From positions 103,898 to 167,897 of the forward strand of contig JACEEZ010021770.1 of NCBI GenBank assembly GCA_016584305.1: a DNA stretch of 64,000 nucleotides. The letters are read 5' to 3'. How positions within the stretch are numbered: the stretch's first letter is position 1; each line of letters begins with the position of its first letter. The position numbers were made by a program, and so were the translations under genes. A model generated the notes under the pieces. It did no database searches and was not told where the DNA came from. It worked only from the letters and a program-made list of their open reading frames with translations. This DNA comes from Chionoecetes opilio (Eukaryota > Arthropoda > Malacostraca > Decapoda > Majidae). Shown here in pieces: positions 10,580-22,757 of the stretch.

Positions 10580-11800
10580 CGGGCTGTGGATGGAGCGCCG
10601 TAACTGTGTGAATGCATCATCCGGACCGTTTTTGTTACATATGTGGAATCTTACCCTGAACAGTCTGAAGAAACTCTACAAAGAATGTTAAAAGCACGTT
10701 ATCTGCATTACTTTAAAGTGCCCCGTATAAGGTGATCCAAGATAGAAGTGGGGCCCCTCACGTAGCATGGAACACCTGTGTGACCACTTGAATGAATGGA
10801 ATGCGTGGCAAACGGCCATCAGGCATGGCATCGGCATCCAATGGTTGGCTGTGAAACAACAAGGATCACAGTACGATGCTACTTCTGCTCACTAAACATC
10901 AAAGGTATTCAGTAAAAACGCGAGCTAAAATCAGGTATCCTGGACGTACCTTCTGCCATCAGGCCTGTGCACATGGTCTGATCTCCAGTCCAAATGTTCC
11001 AATTGCAAGTGCTATAAGTGAATCAGATTCGAACGAGGAGGAATAATCCCATTGGACTTTCAAGAAATGGCAGCAGCAGACAACAGGGAGGCCTAAATTC
11101 ATCAGTCGGAAATGCCTACCATGACCTTGCTAGGGACCTAGAATCTAACCAGGAGAAAAGTGAAGTCCCTTGGATCTCGTCTCAAGGAAATGGAATTTGC
11201 TACAAGAAGGAGTTCTCTCCACCACGTTTTGTCGTAGACATAAAGAACTTTCAAGCTTCTTCAAGAGGAAACAAGCTTGTTACTGCTTTGAGGTTGACAC
11301 ACTCAGGAACAACTTTGTGAGTCTCACACTTATGATAAGAGTGAGTGGCGGCTGGTTCTAGATTCAGGAAAAACACGCTAAAGGCCGTTCTTCTGCATAA
11401 AGGAAAAAGCTTCCGAGGTGTTCAATTGCGCATGGCCATGAAATGATGTGGAAACCTTATGAAAAACTATGAAGAATTTGTATCTGTGTTAAATATGAAG
11501 AACATCAGTGGCAACTGTGTGGGGACCTGAAGGTAATCTCCTTGCTTCTAGGCACTACAGTGAGTTACACTAAGCACAGGTGTTTTCTTTGTTGGGGGAC
11601 TTCAGAGCGGGACAGCAAACATTACCAAACAAAAGTGATGATGGCCAGCACGACCGAAAGACTCACGGGCAGGGTTCAACTGCATGTACAAACCTCTTGT
11701 TAACAGTTGAAAAGGTGGATATATAAAGTCAAAATTTACTGTGGATTGATATTTTCGGATTATCACGATGTGGCACATTTCGGATATCTTTGGAACATAA
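10580..11800 (+). pseudogene. Family-1 transposon-derived protein, copy 2 (poor copy of 1959-3180)
   Basis: Collinear with 1959-3180, with an indel every few tens of bases. Surviving fragments include 'DLARDLESNQEKSEV' and 'FCRRHKELSSFF'. The frame is broken throughout. Given local base quality, most breaks are probably sequencing errors. Confidence 0.75.
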
Positions 11801-12327
11801 TTAAGTAATATTTTTTGCCAGATCTTACATTAGGTCCTATAAAGCCCCAGGCACCACCATAATTTAATACGAGTAATATTATATTAACGTAGGGGGAGTT
11901 TCGATGAATTAGATAATTATATATACGTATATAATTATAATAAGCTATTAAATTTAAAATGACGATATTTCAAAAAAACGATACGTGCTAGAGAAAAAAG
12001 CAATGCCATTTTTAAAATTCCAGCAGCGCAAATGCTTTCCAACCACACACAAGGAAACTCAAAAACCATTTTGGTGTCGACCAGAAATTATTTGACCAAC
12101 TATGGATGGAACGAACAAAATAAACGTTATTAACCGGTACAGGATTTTAGAATAGGTTTTTGCTCCGGAACAGTAAATGTGATAACGTTTTCGGTTTCCG
12201 TTTTTGTTCCGAACTAATTCCGTTCGTTCGGTTTCTTTTCGTTCCCTTAAGCTTAAAACCGGTTTTTCAAGAGATTGCTTGTAGCTTCCATATTTGCTAA
12301 TGTTCTTATAACAGATATTAATATATG

Positions 12328-12843
12328 ACTAACACAGACTCTCCAGATAGCCCTTCTAGCTTCCTGAAATCAGGATGTAGAAATGATGTATTAACGCCAC
12401 CCCTTTCACAATCACAGCAACCCATTCACTCAACCATACCCATCACCCCCCACCCAGTCACTCACCCATTACCATCCACCCCCACCCATTCACTCACCCA
12501 TTACCATCACACACACCCATTCACTCACCATTACCCATCACCCCCATCTATTCCCTCACCCATCCCCCACCCATTCACTCACCCATCACCCATTCATCAC
12601 CCCATTACCCATTCAACTACATCAAGGTTTCCTCAATTCTCGCCAACCACATTTTTTCACAAATTTCGCTATAGGCTGCTAAAAAAAAGAAAGCCTACAG
12701 TGAGCGGATCATATGATAAGTGGGTTAAAACTTCCCCTGTCGACCTGGTTCCAAAACGTGCCATATGATGGGATTGGGCACTGGGGGCGGCACCTATCGC
12801 AGGACACATAGACAGGACAACACACTTTCGCTTTATTATTATA
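12328..12843 (-). mobile_element. Helitron-like element, poor copy of 3702-4232
   Basis: Same internal order on the minus strand: TATAATAA-like start, GT tract, poly-T/'agcctatagcgaaatttgtg' segment, 33-bp minisatellite (12410-12620). The frame at 12325-12768 is translated minisatellite. Confidence 0.7.
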
Positions 12844-12905
12844 TAAATCTATATGGGTGTGAATGTATTTTTCATATATCCACATACTAATTTTACATCA
12901 TTCAC

Positions 12906-13098
12906 CGTGGCCTGCCATGTTGACAGGAGGATCATAAGGTTCGGTCCTTCGAGCAGCAGACCCCACCCATAGAAGATGGTGATGTGAGGCTAAGGCGGTG
13001 CGTCTCCGAGAAGCATGGTTAATCCTTAACAAGGACCCACAAACTATCACGCTCCATTATAAGGGTTGCACACTACCACAAAACATCCACACCGTTTC
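12906..13098 (-). pseudogene. IR TM1/pore exon, poor duplicate
   Basis: Duplicate of 4294-4478 with several indels; an extra G alters the donor region (ACCGTGGCC instead of ACCTGGCC on the plus strand). It lies in the low-quality block, so this may be the same locus read twice and not a second gene. Confidence 0.6.
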
Positions 13099-14001
13099 CT
13101 GATGAAAAGGATAAATGAAAGTAAGTATTTAGTACACACGCCACACACACACATACAATACACACCACACACAGTTACATAGTACAATGGTAAAGTTATC
13201 AGGACGCACAATAGTTCGAGCGCCACTCACGGTCACGGTTTAAACCTTTCCCGAATACCGGGTAGATATTGTCACCCTTGAGCATTGGGTGGTGGGGGTT
13301 TTGTCATGTGTGTGTTTTTTTGAGATCCCAGATTTGATTGAAGATCGGTTCTATGAGCTCTAATCTCTTTTCGGGAGGGAAAATAACTGAAGATCGCGTG
13401 TCCAGCACGTGATCGGTGGACGCATATTCCCCAAACTCTATGCGAGTATGTATATGGTTTCCCCGAGTGAAGACGCTTAGCTGGGCTCAGAAAAAACTAA
13501 ACCATAGGATTTTATTGAAAATTACCCCATTGTGATTCCCGCACAAAGTTTAAATGCCGTTATGAATCTGCTACCCTACCTAACCATAACCGAAACTGAC
13601 GTGTTCCCCCAAGAGTAAACGCGAGAGGATGAGACTGTTCCAGGAAACAAGAATATTGCTATCGGGACCCGGTAAATTTCATACACACACACACACAACA
13701 ATAACCTCGATATAACCTACCAATATGCCCAAAATATATCAAAATAAGTTTCATAAATTACTTTTGTTCCTAGTACATTTAGTTAAAGAGCTTGAACTTC
13801 CAACGAAAAACAAATATTAACGGAGAATGGGAGGGAGGACAAAAAAAATCAGAACAGAAAACACTCCAAAGTGGTTTTTTTAGGTATCAGTATCCAAACC
13901 CCAAATAAAATGCCCAAAAGCGATCAGCGTAACATCTTTCTCTGCAAAAATTGGCCTTCGGGAGAAGTAACTTAACCGAGAAATATTTAGTGTATTCTTA
14001 C

Positions 14002-14284
14002 CTCTAATGGTCTACAAGGATAAATATTCAGGTAGAGGTCTTGGTTTTAGAGAAGGATGGCAATATCCACCAATGTATGGTCTACAAAAGTCCAACCACG
14101 GCCGCCTCTTGAGGAGTCAGTGTGACGGTCCATAGAAAAATTGCCTCTTTTCATATTGGAGAGTCCGACGTGCCCGTCCAGTTTGCCTCCACGGTTTCTA
14201 GGCCCCAAACTGTCCCTCGGGCTCTCGCACTTCATAGCGGATGGAGTTATGCTTCAGTAAATGTAAATAATGATATTGGTGATG
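14002..14284 (-). pseudogene. IR S1 exon, poor duplicate
   Basis: Duplicate of 5342-5630. The frame is broken ('NFSMDRHTDSSRGGRGW' in place of the intact 'ADFSMDLTLTPQRAAV') and the acceptor AG is lost (GGTACG instead of GTAACAG on the minus strand). Likely sequence error or assembly duplicate. Confidence 0.6.
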
Positions 14285-15079
14285 CGTACCAGGTGATGCC
14301 AAGATACAAGTACAAAGAAACACGAAATTTCAACAACTCAAGATTCTTAGTTATTTACGAAGTGATTGTTTAGGAGGTGCTACTTTTTCGTTGCAGAATA
14401 TATAGCAGATGTGTCATTGAATGATACAAAAAATATCATGAAGATAAAAATTGATCAAGGGAACATGTTTTCCCCAACTAAAAACCACATGTTTATATAA
14501 ATTATAAAAACTTAGGTGCATACACATGTACTCGGTTCTTTTTAGCATGCATGCAGGCATAAGTTAATTTTTTTAAACAATTTAATAATGCAGTTTCAAA
14601 AACTAAAATATCAAGGGACTGCAGAGCGCGCTGTGATTGAGTTCAAAATCAGATTCTCATCTGTGTTCCCGCTCTGTTGATCAAGCGTTCTGATTGTGTA
14701 TTGTTCTATTATACAAGTTTCAGACGACCAAACCCTATTATAATGATTTTGGCGATGGCAGAAGCATACGTAGGCCAAATAAGGAGATTTATATAGTGCG
14801 GACAGTCAAGACAATGGTGGACTGGCAGTGGTGACTCGCTGCTCGTAGTGCTATCCCATTCTTTTTTTCAACATATACATATATATATATATATATATAG
14901 ATATTAGGGTGCCACTAAAAAATCAAAAGTTTTGAATTTTCTTCATACTTTGGTGTAATGGTGCATCTCATGCACGAAACCATCGTATGCAAAAGTTTTG
15001 GAACCTCAAATCGGTTGATATTTAGGGGTGGCGGATTACAAACTTTGTTATTTACCCTTATGCACGGCCTATTAAGGAG

Positions 15080-17480
15080 GGGATGTACATCTCTGAAAGC
15101 GGACAAGCTGGCCATCCCATTCCCCAGCAGGCCTGCGGTCCCCCTCTTCGGTGAGTATTAGCCCCTCGGTGGGGGGGGGGTATTCATGGGGGAGCACCCC
15201 AATCATTGTGCCGGCTTGGCCGGGGAAGGGACGCCTTTGAGGTCCCGGGCGTTGATGGCGATGGGCCTCCACAACTTGGAGGAGGAAAATGGCGCGTTCC
15301 TTAGTCTTGGTCAGCCGGAGATTTAAGGGACTGGATGAGCGCCACTCCTCGCTCAGGCTGTGTCGTTGGACGACGCGGAAAAGTCCCTCGATTCGGCGGC
15401 AGGCCTCGACGTACGATTCCTCTCTGCCATTCCGAGGGTTGGCGGACAGGAAGTCGGTCTTGTGATATCAAGAGCTTCGAAAGAGGCGGATGGGAATTTT
15501 TCGTGGCGAAGGAGGGACAGTGTTTTGGGCCGCAGGAACTTGTGATGATGGAGGTTTTATTCGCTTGGCGGGGTTCCTCGCTCCTTCATCGAGAGAATGG
15601 CCTGACAATTGCTGTTTGGTCGGAGACCGGGGAGACGTGAGTCGAACCAGTGACAGGGACAATGAGATCTTCGCGCAAGTACCAGAAATGGCGGCCCAGA
15701 GTGGTGAAGCAGCCTTCCGAATACTTCGTCGTGGTACTGAAGGATGTCCTTAGCGAATCCAAGATCGTTGAGCGGGAGCGTAGGATGGAACCGTCGCATT
15801 CGAACCATCGCAGGACGTAGATTCGATTGCGAACGATGAGACGCGGAGGCTGACATTTCTCGAGGTGTGCACGGACCCAGTCAGCTGCCCCCGACGAAAA
15901 CAAGATCATTCAGAGCGTAAAATGATACGCGCATCCAACGCACTCGATGTGAAGCGCTCCGGGGCTACGGATCGAGGTCATTCGGAAGAGCGCCGCCGAG
16001 GAAAAGGCTGCTCAGCTCAAGCGAGTCTTATAGTCGTCACGGGGCTGCTTTGTCTGAAGCAGAGTTTCAAACCTTGAATGAGATCGTCCCTCTTGGAGAC
16101 CAGAGTCTCCGGCCCAGATCTTCCGTTGGTGGGAGTGTTTATTGCCGACTGCGTGATGTAAGACAGTAGCTTGGAGCGAGAGAAGAGGTGATCTCAGGAC
16201 CAGAAGATTGACCCCAAAAACGTAGAAAAGGCCTCTCAAGGACAAGTTCGTGGAAGTGATTGGGACGGCAAGCAAGTGAAACGAGGGGTCGGCCGATCTC
16301 TGTTGCAGATGGTGCATGCACCATTGATGGCTCAGTGTTGGCACTGGTTGTGTCGAAGCACATGCCACGACTCGTTCCTGGACCCCCCAGTCTTTAGAGC
16401 TCGAACACAGCTGTAGCGGCGGGCATCACCGTTCCGGAGTGCAGTTTCGGGACTCCTAGGAGCTTCTCCCAAATCCTTCTCTCCTGTGACGAGGATGGCG
16501 AGTCTTTCGCGCGGAGTGCCATCGTCCGAGGAAAGGATCTTCCCGTCCCAATGACCGGTAAGAGGACGAAAAGTCTCTTTGATGTCCTTCGCCAAAGTGG
16601 ACCTGTACTTCGCATGCCTGTCGAATGGACTCGGGGATTCAGAACAAGCTATTGTGGATCGTGGCCAAACTACTTGCCGTAGCCGCCACAATTCGAAGGG
16701 GGGGGGGGCCCCTTGGCGGCTACTGACCCCAGTTCTTATGTCAAGGCTCCGACGAGATCAGGGGAATAGGACGGACTTTCGTGCCCCGTGTCCTCAATCG
16801 CTTGGTGGAGGAAGCGACCCGGCGTCGGAAGAAGAAGTCGATGTGATTGAGCGTTGTGCGTGGCTTGAGGACTCAGACGATGACGACTCCAGAGCCACCA
16901 TCTCTTTCTCCTTTTGGCGTCCACGCGTTGACGGCTACGTGAGAGAGAGCTTTCAGTCGGCTAAACGATTCTTTTCAGGTTCTGTCTCCAAGACAGCCAT
17001 CGAACCATGCCTCCCCTTCTCCCGCTGGGCAAGAAGGAATTCCCTTGTCTTCAGGGAATGGTCATCAGAAGTGAGGGCGTCGGAGGGGGTGTGTCCAAAA
17101 GGTCTGGGGAGACTTTCTTGGAAGGTCTTTCTGTTTTTCGGCAGGCGTGACTCCAGAGTTATCTTGCTTTGCTCAGGATCTGCACTCGTCGAAAAGTCCA
17201 GTAACTTCCTCCTCACGCTAGTTTTGCGGATGGTGGGGATCCTAGCTCGTGTCCAGAGTCGAGGACCTCCTTTGCAGATCAGCCTGCACTCTGCTTGCCA
17301 GTCTTCTTCTCTTCCTTGTGTGAGTAGAAAAAAATCGTCGTAAAAAAGTCTCCACGGCTTGGGAAGTTTTGCTCCTGTGTAGTAGGAACCACTATGGCAA
17401 GAAGGTCATGACCTGAGGGCGAAAAAGAAAGAAATGTTCAAGATCGATTCCGCAACCTTAGATAGCAACCGATTATCCTG
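15080..17480 (-). pseudogene. Family-2 ('CFDTT / LACRHH') transposon-like protein, clean minus-strand copy
   Basis: Read from 17480 down, several frames join into one collinear protein: 'REFLLAQREKGRHGSMA' (about 17050), a charged linker, 'GHWDGKILSSDDGT' and 'RERLAILVTGEKDL' (16560-16480), 'GVPKLHSGT', then 'MCFDTTSANT' (16363), 'EIGRPLVSLACRPNHFHEL' (16270), 'GPEITSS', 'TKQPRDDYKTRLS' (16040), 'FGRHFWYLREDLIVPVTG' (15690) and a C-terminal 'VEAHRHQRPGP'. From memory this is a repeat-associated metazoan family of uncharacterised proteins. The Asp of FDTT and the Cys/His of the LACR(H)H block suggest a DDE-type transposase core (inference). Frame changes occur even in this cleaner copy, so it is probably a decayed element. 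The N terminus faces that of the plus-strand copy across an AT-rich spacer. Confidence 0.68.
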
Positions 17481-17587
17481 AAACTTTGGCACACGGACAG
17501 TTTCTAAGTACAGGCAGACAGAATACCACAAACGTACGTGAAAAATATTGACTTTGAAAAAAATTACCCCTATGCGCTATTGGCACC

Positions 17588-17725
17588 CTATTTATATATA
17601 TATATTATATATATTATATAATATATATATATATATATATATATTATATTTATACTATATATATTAATAATATATATATATATAGATATAATTATAATAT
17701 ATACTATATATATATATAATTTAGG
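17588..17725. repeat. (TA)n microsatellite between divergent family-2 copies
   Basis: Nearly pure TA dinucleotide with a few interruptions, about 138 bp. It lies between the N-terminal ends of the two family-2 genes. Confidence 0.9.
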
Positions 17726-17879
17726 TGTCTCCAAATACAAATGGAGGATTTCGGGTCGGGGTGATTCGCCCGTATCACTTCTATAAATGATTGTTCACAC
17801 AAAATTTGACAGCTGTAGGAGGATTTTGAGGGTCACTCAAGTTGGCCATTTTTTTCACTTATACAAAATTTATTCTCTT

Positions 17880-20080
17880 GCGAGGTGATTGGAGACAGAG
17901 CAAGAATCAGTTGTGGTGGCTGGACAAGGCCCCAATTGCAGAGATGTTGTCCGCGACTTCCACGATAAGAGCAGTGTCTGCTGGCTTTACTTCCACCACA
18001 CAAGAGGGACGGAAGACAAGTCGGAGAGCATTCGCCTGGCGGTGCAAGCATCTGGCCCATCTGGGAGAAGGCCCAACCTACAACTACCACCAAGAAGTAC
18101 GCACAAGGGAGAAGCTGTGCGAAGTTGATCGACACCTATGGACGCTCTCAAGAAGAACAGGACAAAGCCGCAAGAGGTTTGCTACAGGAGGAAATTGTCA
18201 AGTAGATTAGAAGACGTATTTGAGTGCTCACTCCTCCGCGCTAGCCTCCTCCAAAGGCCCTCAGGGATTTTCTCACCTCGCAGAGGGTTAGACCGGATGT
18301 CGTCAAGGTCTTGCAGGGGGTGGACCAGAAGCAGTGAAGAAGAAGGGCTGAAAAGCGGAAGAGAGATCTGAAGCCCAGGCTAGGAAGACAAAATCAGATT
18401 GCTAGGTGATACAGCTGGTGCATTTGGGAGGCGGATGGTAGCAGCACTGAAACCAGCGCGGAAGACGGGGGTGATGGACGAGGACGCTACCAAGTGCCAG
18501 CATCACCAAGGCCCAGACCTCCAAAGAGGAGGCGAAGGAAAAAAGCCCTTGCAGACCAGAAATCTCAATCGCTAGCTTGGGATCGCCGACACTTGTCCGT
18601 GAGACAAGCAGCGTCCGTCCTTTTGCAGACAGCAGCTCAGAGTTTGGGTCATGGACCTGATGAGCTGGTATTCTCGCCAGAATTGTTCATAGAACCCGGA
18701 ACAAGGATCCGAAAGGAGGGATGGGTGAGAAGAGTTGATCCAAAAAGTTCGACGCTTCAGGTCATTAGTCTTGCACTGGGATGGGAAACTCTTGGAAGAT
18801 ATCGCTAGGAGAAGAAGGAGGTTGATCGGATTGCGGTTGTAGTGACGGGTGAAAAAAAAATTTGTGTTTTTGGGGGGAAGTCGAGGAGCTCTTGGGGTAA
18901 TCGCGCGGTGGACGGCATTGGACGACACAGGCTGCATCCGTACTCCAGGAAGTCCAGGCTTTTGGCATTCGGAGCAAATCGTTGGACTGGGATTCGACAC
19001 CACAGTTAGTGAACACTGGGATGATCCAAGGTGCTGGTTCACATTGAGCAGGCGAGGGCCGGCCCCTTGCTATGGTTGGCTTGCCGTCACCAACATTTTG
19101 GAGGTCTTACTCACGGTTGTCTTCGTGCGATGTCTGGGGCCATTCTCTTCCCCGACATTCTCCCTTCAAAAGATTTCAAAAGACAGTGGGCCATCATCGA
19201 CAAGGGTCATTCTTGTCCCACAGTGATGAAAACAATCCCCCAGCAACTGACTACTGGCAAATCAAGTATCTTCCATGAAGGAAATACCTGAAGCAGACGC
19301 TTTCCCACGGCAACACACCCCGTGAAGACTACAGTGAACTCCTCGTCCTTTCACTACCGCTTCCTGGCAGTCAGGTTCAGGGGGATTCGTCAGCCTGGGG
19401 CCCATCAGACGCCAAATGGATGGCCAAAGTCATCTATGCCTCTAAAGATTTTCATAGTTCCGTACAACTGGACCTGGACCGCCAGGGAAGAAGGAGGACT
19501 TCGGCGGCTGTGTTTGTCATCATCCTTCGCGTTACGTGATATCAGTGGCAATGGGAGCTCCTCGCCTGCCGAGGCCTAACCCGACAAGGAAGTCAGCCAC
19601 CGGCAGCCACGCCTTGAAAAGGCAACTGTGGTATCTCCAGAGGATCTTGTGGGGCTTGGTTTTTCGACGACCGATCAAAGGACACGGAAGGCTCAAGGAT
19701 GTTCCAACGACTTCAATCCCCCGCCTACGAAGAAGGGACCCAAACGGCTTGATCCGAAGAACTCAATCGCAACAACCCATTGAGCTATTCGCACCCGGAG
19801 AACCAAAGAAGTCTTCTTCCGCGCAATTACTTCCAGACCGGGTCTCCCACACTCCCAGAAAGACAGAAGGATTTGGATCAAACAAGATTGGAATCACATC
19901 GCAAAAGAGGGTGAAAGCACTGAAAGGGTCAACGATCTGCCGAGGCGGGGTATCGCTTTGATGAAGAGAAGATTCAATTTTAGTATCACGAGTGATGAGA
20001 AGCAGAATGCAATTTCTCCTCAAAGGTGGTTCGGGCCCACCAGAAATCGATCCCCCTCGGACCAAAGGAGAAGCTGAGCG
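17880..20080 (+). pseudogene. Family-2 transposon-like protein, plus-strand copy
   Basis: Collinear pieces in changing frames: 'LIDTYGRSQEEQDKAARG' (about 18127), a Glu/Lys-rich linker, 'RRRRKKALADQK' with 'RHLSVRQAASVLLQTAAQSL' and 'GHGPDELVFSPE' (18494-18690), the 'HWDGKLL' block in a shifted form, 'GFDTTVSEHWDD' (about 18990), 'RAGPLLWLACRHQHFGGL' (19052), 'KRFQKTVGHHRQGS', 'PREDYSELLVLSL' (19320) and 'DAKWMAKVIYASK' (19410). This is the same motif order as the minus-strand copy, but clearly diverged from it. The gene is frameshifted in several places and appears inactive. The 104-residue frame at 18494-18808 is the longest uninterrupted piece. Confidence 0.65.
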
Positions 20081-20084
20081 TAAA

Positions 20085-20779
20085 AACGAGTAGGTAGTTC
20101 AGAGTGATCAGAAGTAGTCCATTTGAACCGCTATTTCAAATAATGAAAGGTACATTTAGTTTTATGTTAATTTTTGTTTGGAAATAAAGAGAATGAGAGA
20201 ATGATAGGAATGTAGTTTTTTTCCCTCAATACAAGAAAGTGAGAAACTGAGTGACCCTAAATACATGTCCAATTTCCATAATTTTCCAATTTTCTTGAAC
20301 CTCTCCCCCATCTGAAACAGGGACAAGCATCGCCAGCAAGAGAACAGTTGAAGATGTCTTTTGTAAGTATAAATGAGACCCCTAATTTATATATATATAT
20401 AAGATATAAGATATATTATATATATTATATATATATATATATATAGATATATATATATATATTATATATACTTATGTACAAAAATATGTACCATGATAAT
20501 TTTTGCATGAATAATAGCTTATAGTAATTATAATAAGTTGTAATAATAATAGATTACCATTAAAAATGATCATGATATATAATGATTTAATGATAAGTTT
20601 CATCCATTATATTCAATATTCTTGTTTTATAAATTTAGATATAGATATTTATGTATAGTATATATATCATTATATATGAGATATAAAATATCATATATAA
20701 GTTATTATGATATGCATAGATTAGTCCACGATAATATTTAAAATAAAATCATTTTAAGTAAAATAATGAAAGAATAACA
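20085..20779. repeat. Non-coding; (TA)n tract at 20385-20470
   Basis: No gene seen. It contains a TA/ATAT microsatellite and AT-rich sequence with repeated ATATAT and GATATA words. Confidence 0.6.
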
Positions 20780-21105
20780 GGGAAACAAATTTTGTTGAGT
20801 TAGGTCTGACACTTGTTATTAAGTAATTTTTGGGTTGCTGAATCCCAAAACTGATCCAGTTTTTCTCATCACGTTCAAGTTTTTGAACTGTAGGATTTCG
20901 TTTTCTTAAAATATGAAAAAATACTGTACATAACAGTAACAGAGCTTATTTTATAAAAAGTTGCAAATGTTAACATACAATGAAAAAAATGAAAGAAATA
21001 GGGCATGAAATAGAAGGTTATTAACATTATCTGTTTAGAAGGATAAGGCTATAATTGTGTGCAGGTTAAGGTAAAATTTACGTTTGTAGCTTTTGTCTGG
21101 AGTGT

Positions 21106-22757
21106 TCAATTGAGGACTATCGCGTTTGATGCTCCAACAATAGCAGCCATCATATGCACATCCCATCTAACATGGTAACGTTCTTCCATAACCTTCCAAA
21201 TCTTGGTGAAATAGTCCCTTGCTCGCGTAGCAGCACCAAGATTTTCACGGAAAGTGGCAAGATGGCTATGCAAAACATGTACTTTAATACCATGTTGCAA
21301 CCAAGCGCTTGTAGCTCTACAATGTTTGAACAATTTCTGTGTAATTACTTGCACGTGTATTTCCAAGAAAAGTTCTGACGACGTCTTTGAAATGATAGCC
21401 AAGTGCATTTCTGTCAAGGTTCGACATAGTACCGTTGAAATGTTCATCTTTGATGAGCTGTCGAATTTGTGGACCATCCCAAACACACCGGCCTTGATTT
21501 TCAATGACAGTCCAGGAAATGCCAAAAGATGATGTACTCAAACAGGTCGCCATCAGTTGACAATGCTTTTACAAATTGTTTCATGAGACATAGTTTTATG
21601 TGCAGAGGTGGCGAATATTATTTTCTTCTGTCAAAAGTGGCGCTCTGTACAATGTTAGGATCTCCAGGTTTAAGATCAGATCTCGGAGGCCAATTCGTCT
21701 GAACAAGATTCTCTCGAGCTCTGCTACCACATACAGAGAAAGCAGGGATAATTGTTGTATCCACTTGTTGACAAGAAGGGAAGGACACCCATTTTAAGGT
21801 CACCCCACAGATGATCCAATGTGTTTGTAATATTGCAATAAACTCAATGACTCTCTTTTACATCTCCAATTCTTCACGAAGACAGACCGAATGCCAATAG
21901 CGGACTGCGCCAAACCAATTGCCCATTGTGTAGAAGGACACACTTCAAGCTCCGCTTTGAGCTATCAATAACAATCGCCTTCATTGGATTGTAGATTGAA
22001 AGCCCTAATTCCGTCAGTAAAACCAGGAATGTTATGGCAAAAACACAAAACCTGGCACTTCGAAAGTAATGCAGAAATGTACTTCTCTGGTTCGAAAAAA
22101 AAGTTCGAAAAAGTATGATACCTTTCAATCCTTGTCAAGTATGTTTTTTCTCGTTCAGTCTTGATGCTAGTATTCTGAAGCTTTTTTGGATAGGCCAAAT
22201 CACGTGCTAAATCATTCAACTCGTGATGATCAAATCCCCTACGAAACTGAATCCTCGGTGAATGTCAAAATCTGCTCATTGCTGTCACTGCGTTCTTCAA
22301 CATCACTCAGATTCTTCTAGAGGAGGTAGTGTCGCAAAACTGGCACTCGGAATTCAGCTGGAAGGAGGCATCATTGGTCTATAGCTGACGGTTTAGATTA
22401 GGCTATTCTATTTTATTTTATTTTTCGTGTTTAAAATCCTGACGTTTTTCACTAAACAAAAGTAACAGTCTGTGGAAATGATCTTTTTGCTCTCGCCAAA
22501 CCATGGGATACCAAACTGCCACTTTTCATGGTTCTTTGGTCCACATCCGTAATCTCTCGCACACACTGCTTGCACACTTTGTGAGGGGCCCATAGCTTGT
22601 CTTGATCACCGAGTTTCACTTTAAAATATGCGACAATATGCGTGTTTGACCAAATACGCTGATGCTTGCCCTCTGACTGGAATGGTGAAAATACCACATA
22701 TATAGCAGAGAAGTCAGGGTGTTTAGGCATTTACGACGAGACGTAGCAGGAGCAGAC
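21106..22757 (-). pseudogene. Family-1 transposon-derived protein, copy 3 (carries the C-terminal region)
   Basis: Minus strand, from 'MSAPATSRRKCLN' (start at 22757) through 'HPDFSAIYVVF', 'KVKLGDQDKLWAPHKVCKQC' (about 22600), 'MNDLARDLAYPKK' (22219), the first-Asp region 'AIVIDSSKRSLKCVLLHNGQ' (about 21965), a segment around 21830-21620 corresponding to the LCLWDSRA region, 'FLEIHVQVITQKLFK' and the C-terminal 'IKVHVLHSHLATFRENLG' and 'KVMEERYHVRWDVHMMA' (21270-21140). Several frame changes. It is diverged from the 1959-3180 copy and in the opposite orientation, so it is a separate insertion. It supplies the C-terminal half that copy 1 lacks. Confidence 0.68.

Larger units (their letters stand above)
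5945..14620. other. Low-quality (unpolished-looking) block, one duplication unit long
   Basis: Compared with the other copy, this block carries frequent one- to few-base indels and inflated homopolymers (for example an 18-base G run at 6503-6520). It starts and ends at the same point of the repeat unit (about 5945 and 14620) and is about 8.67 kb long, one unit. Frameshifts inside it should not be interpreted as mutations. Confidence 0.8.
9661..18492. repeat. Tandem duplication unit 2 (8.8 kb)
   Basis: Direct copy of 1037-9648. Here the first half (9661-about 14620) is poor and the second half (about 14620-18492) is clean, the reverse of unit 1. Beyond 18492 the plus-strand family-2 gene continues, whereas unit 1 was interrupted there. 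Confidence 0.92.

Noticed and set aside
9661..14620. A second functional IR gene copy
   Set aside because: Both exon copies carry indels and damaged splice sites within a block that looks like an unpolished assembly duplicate.
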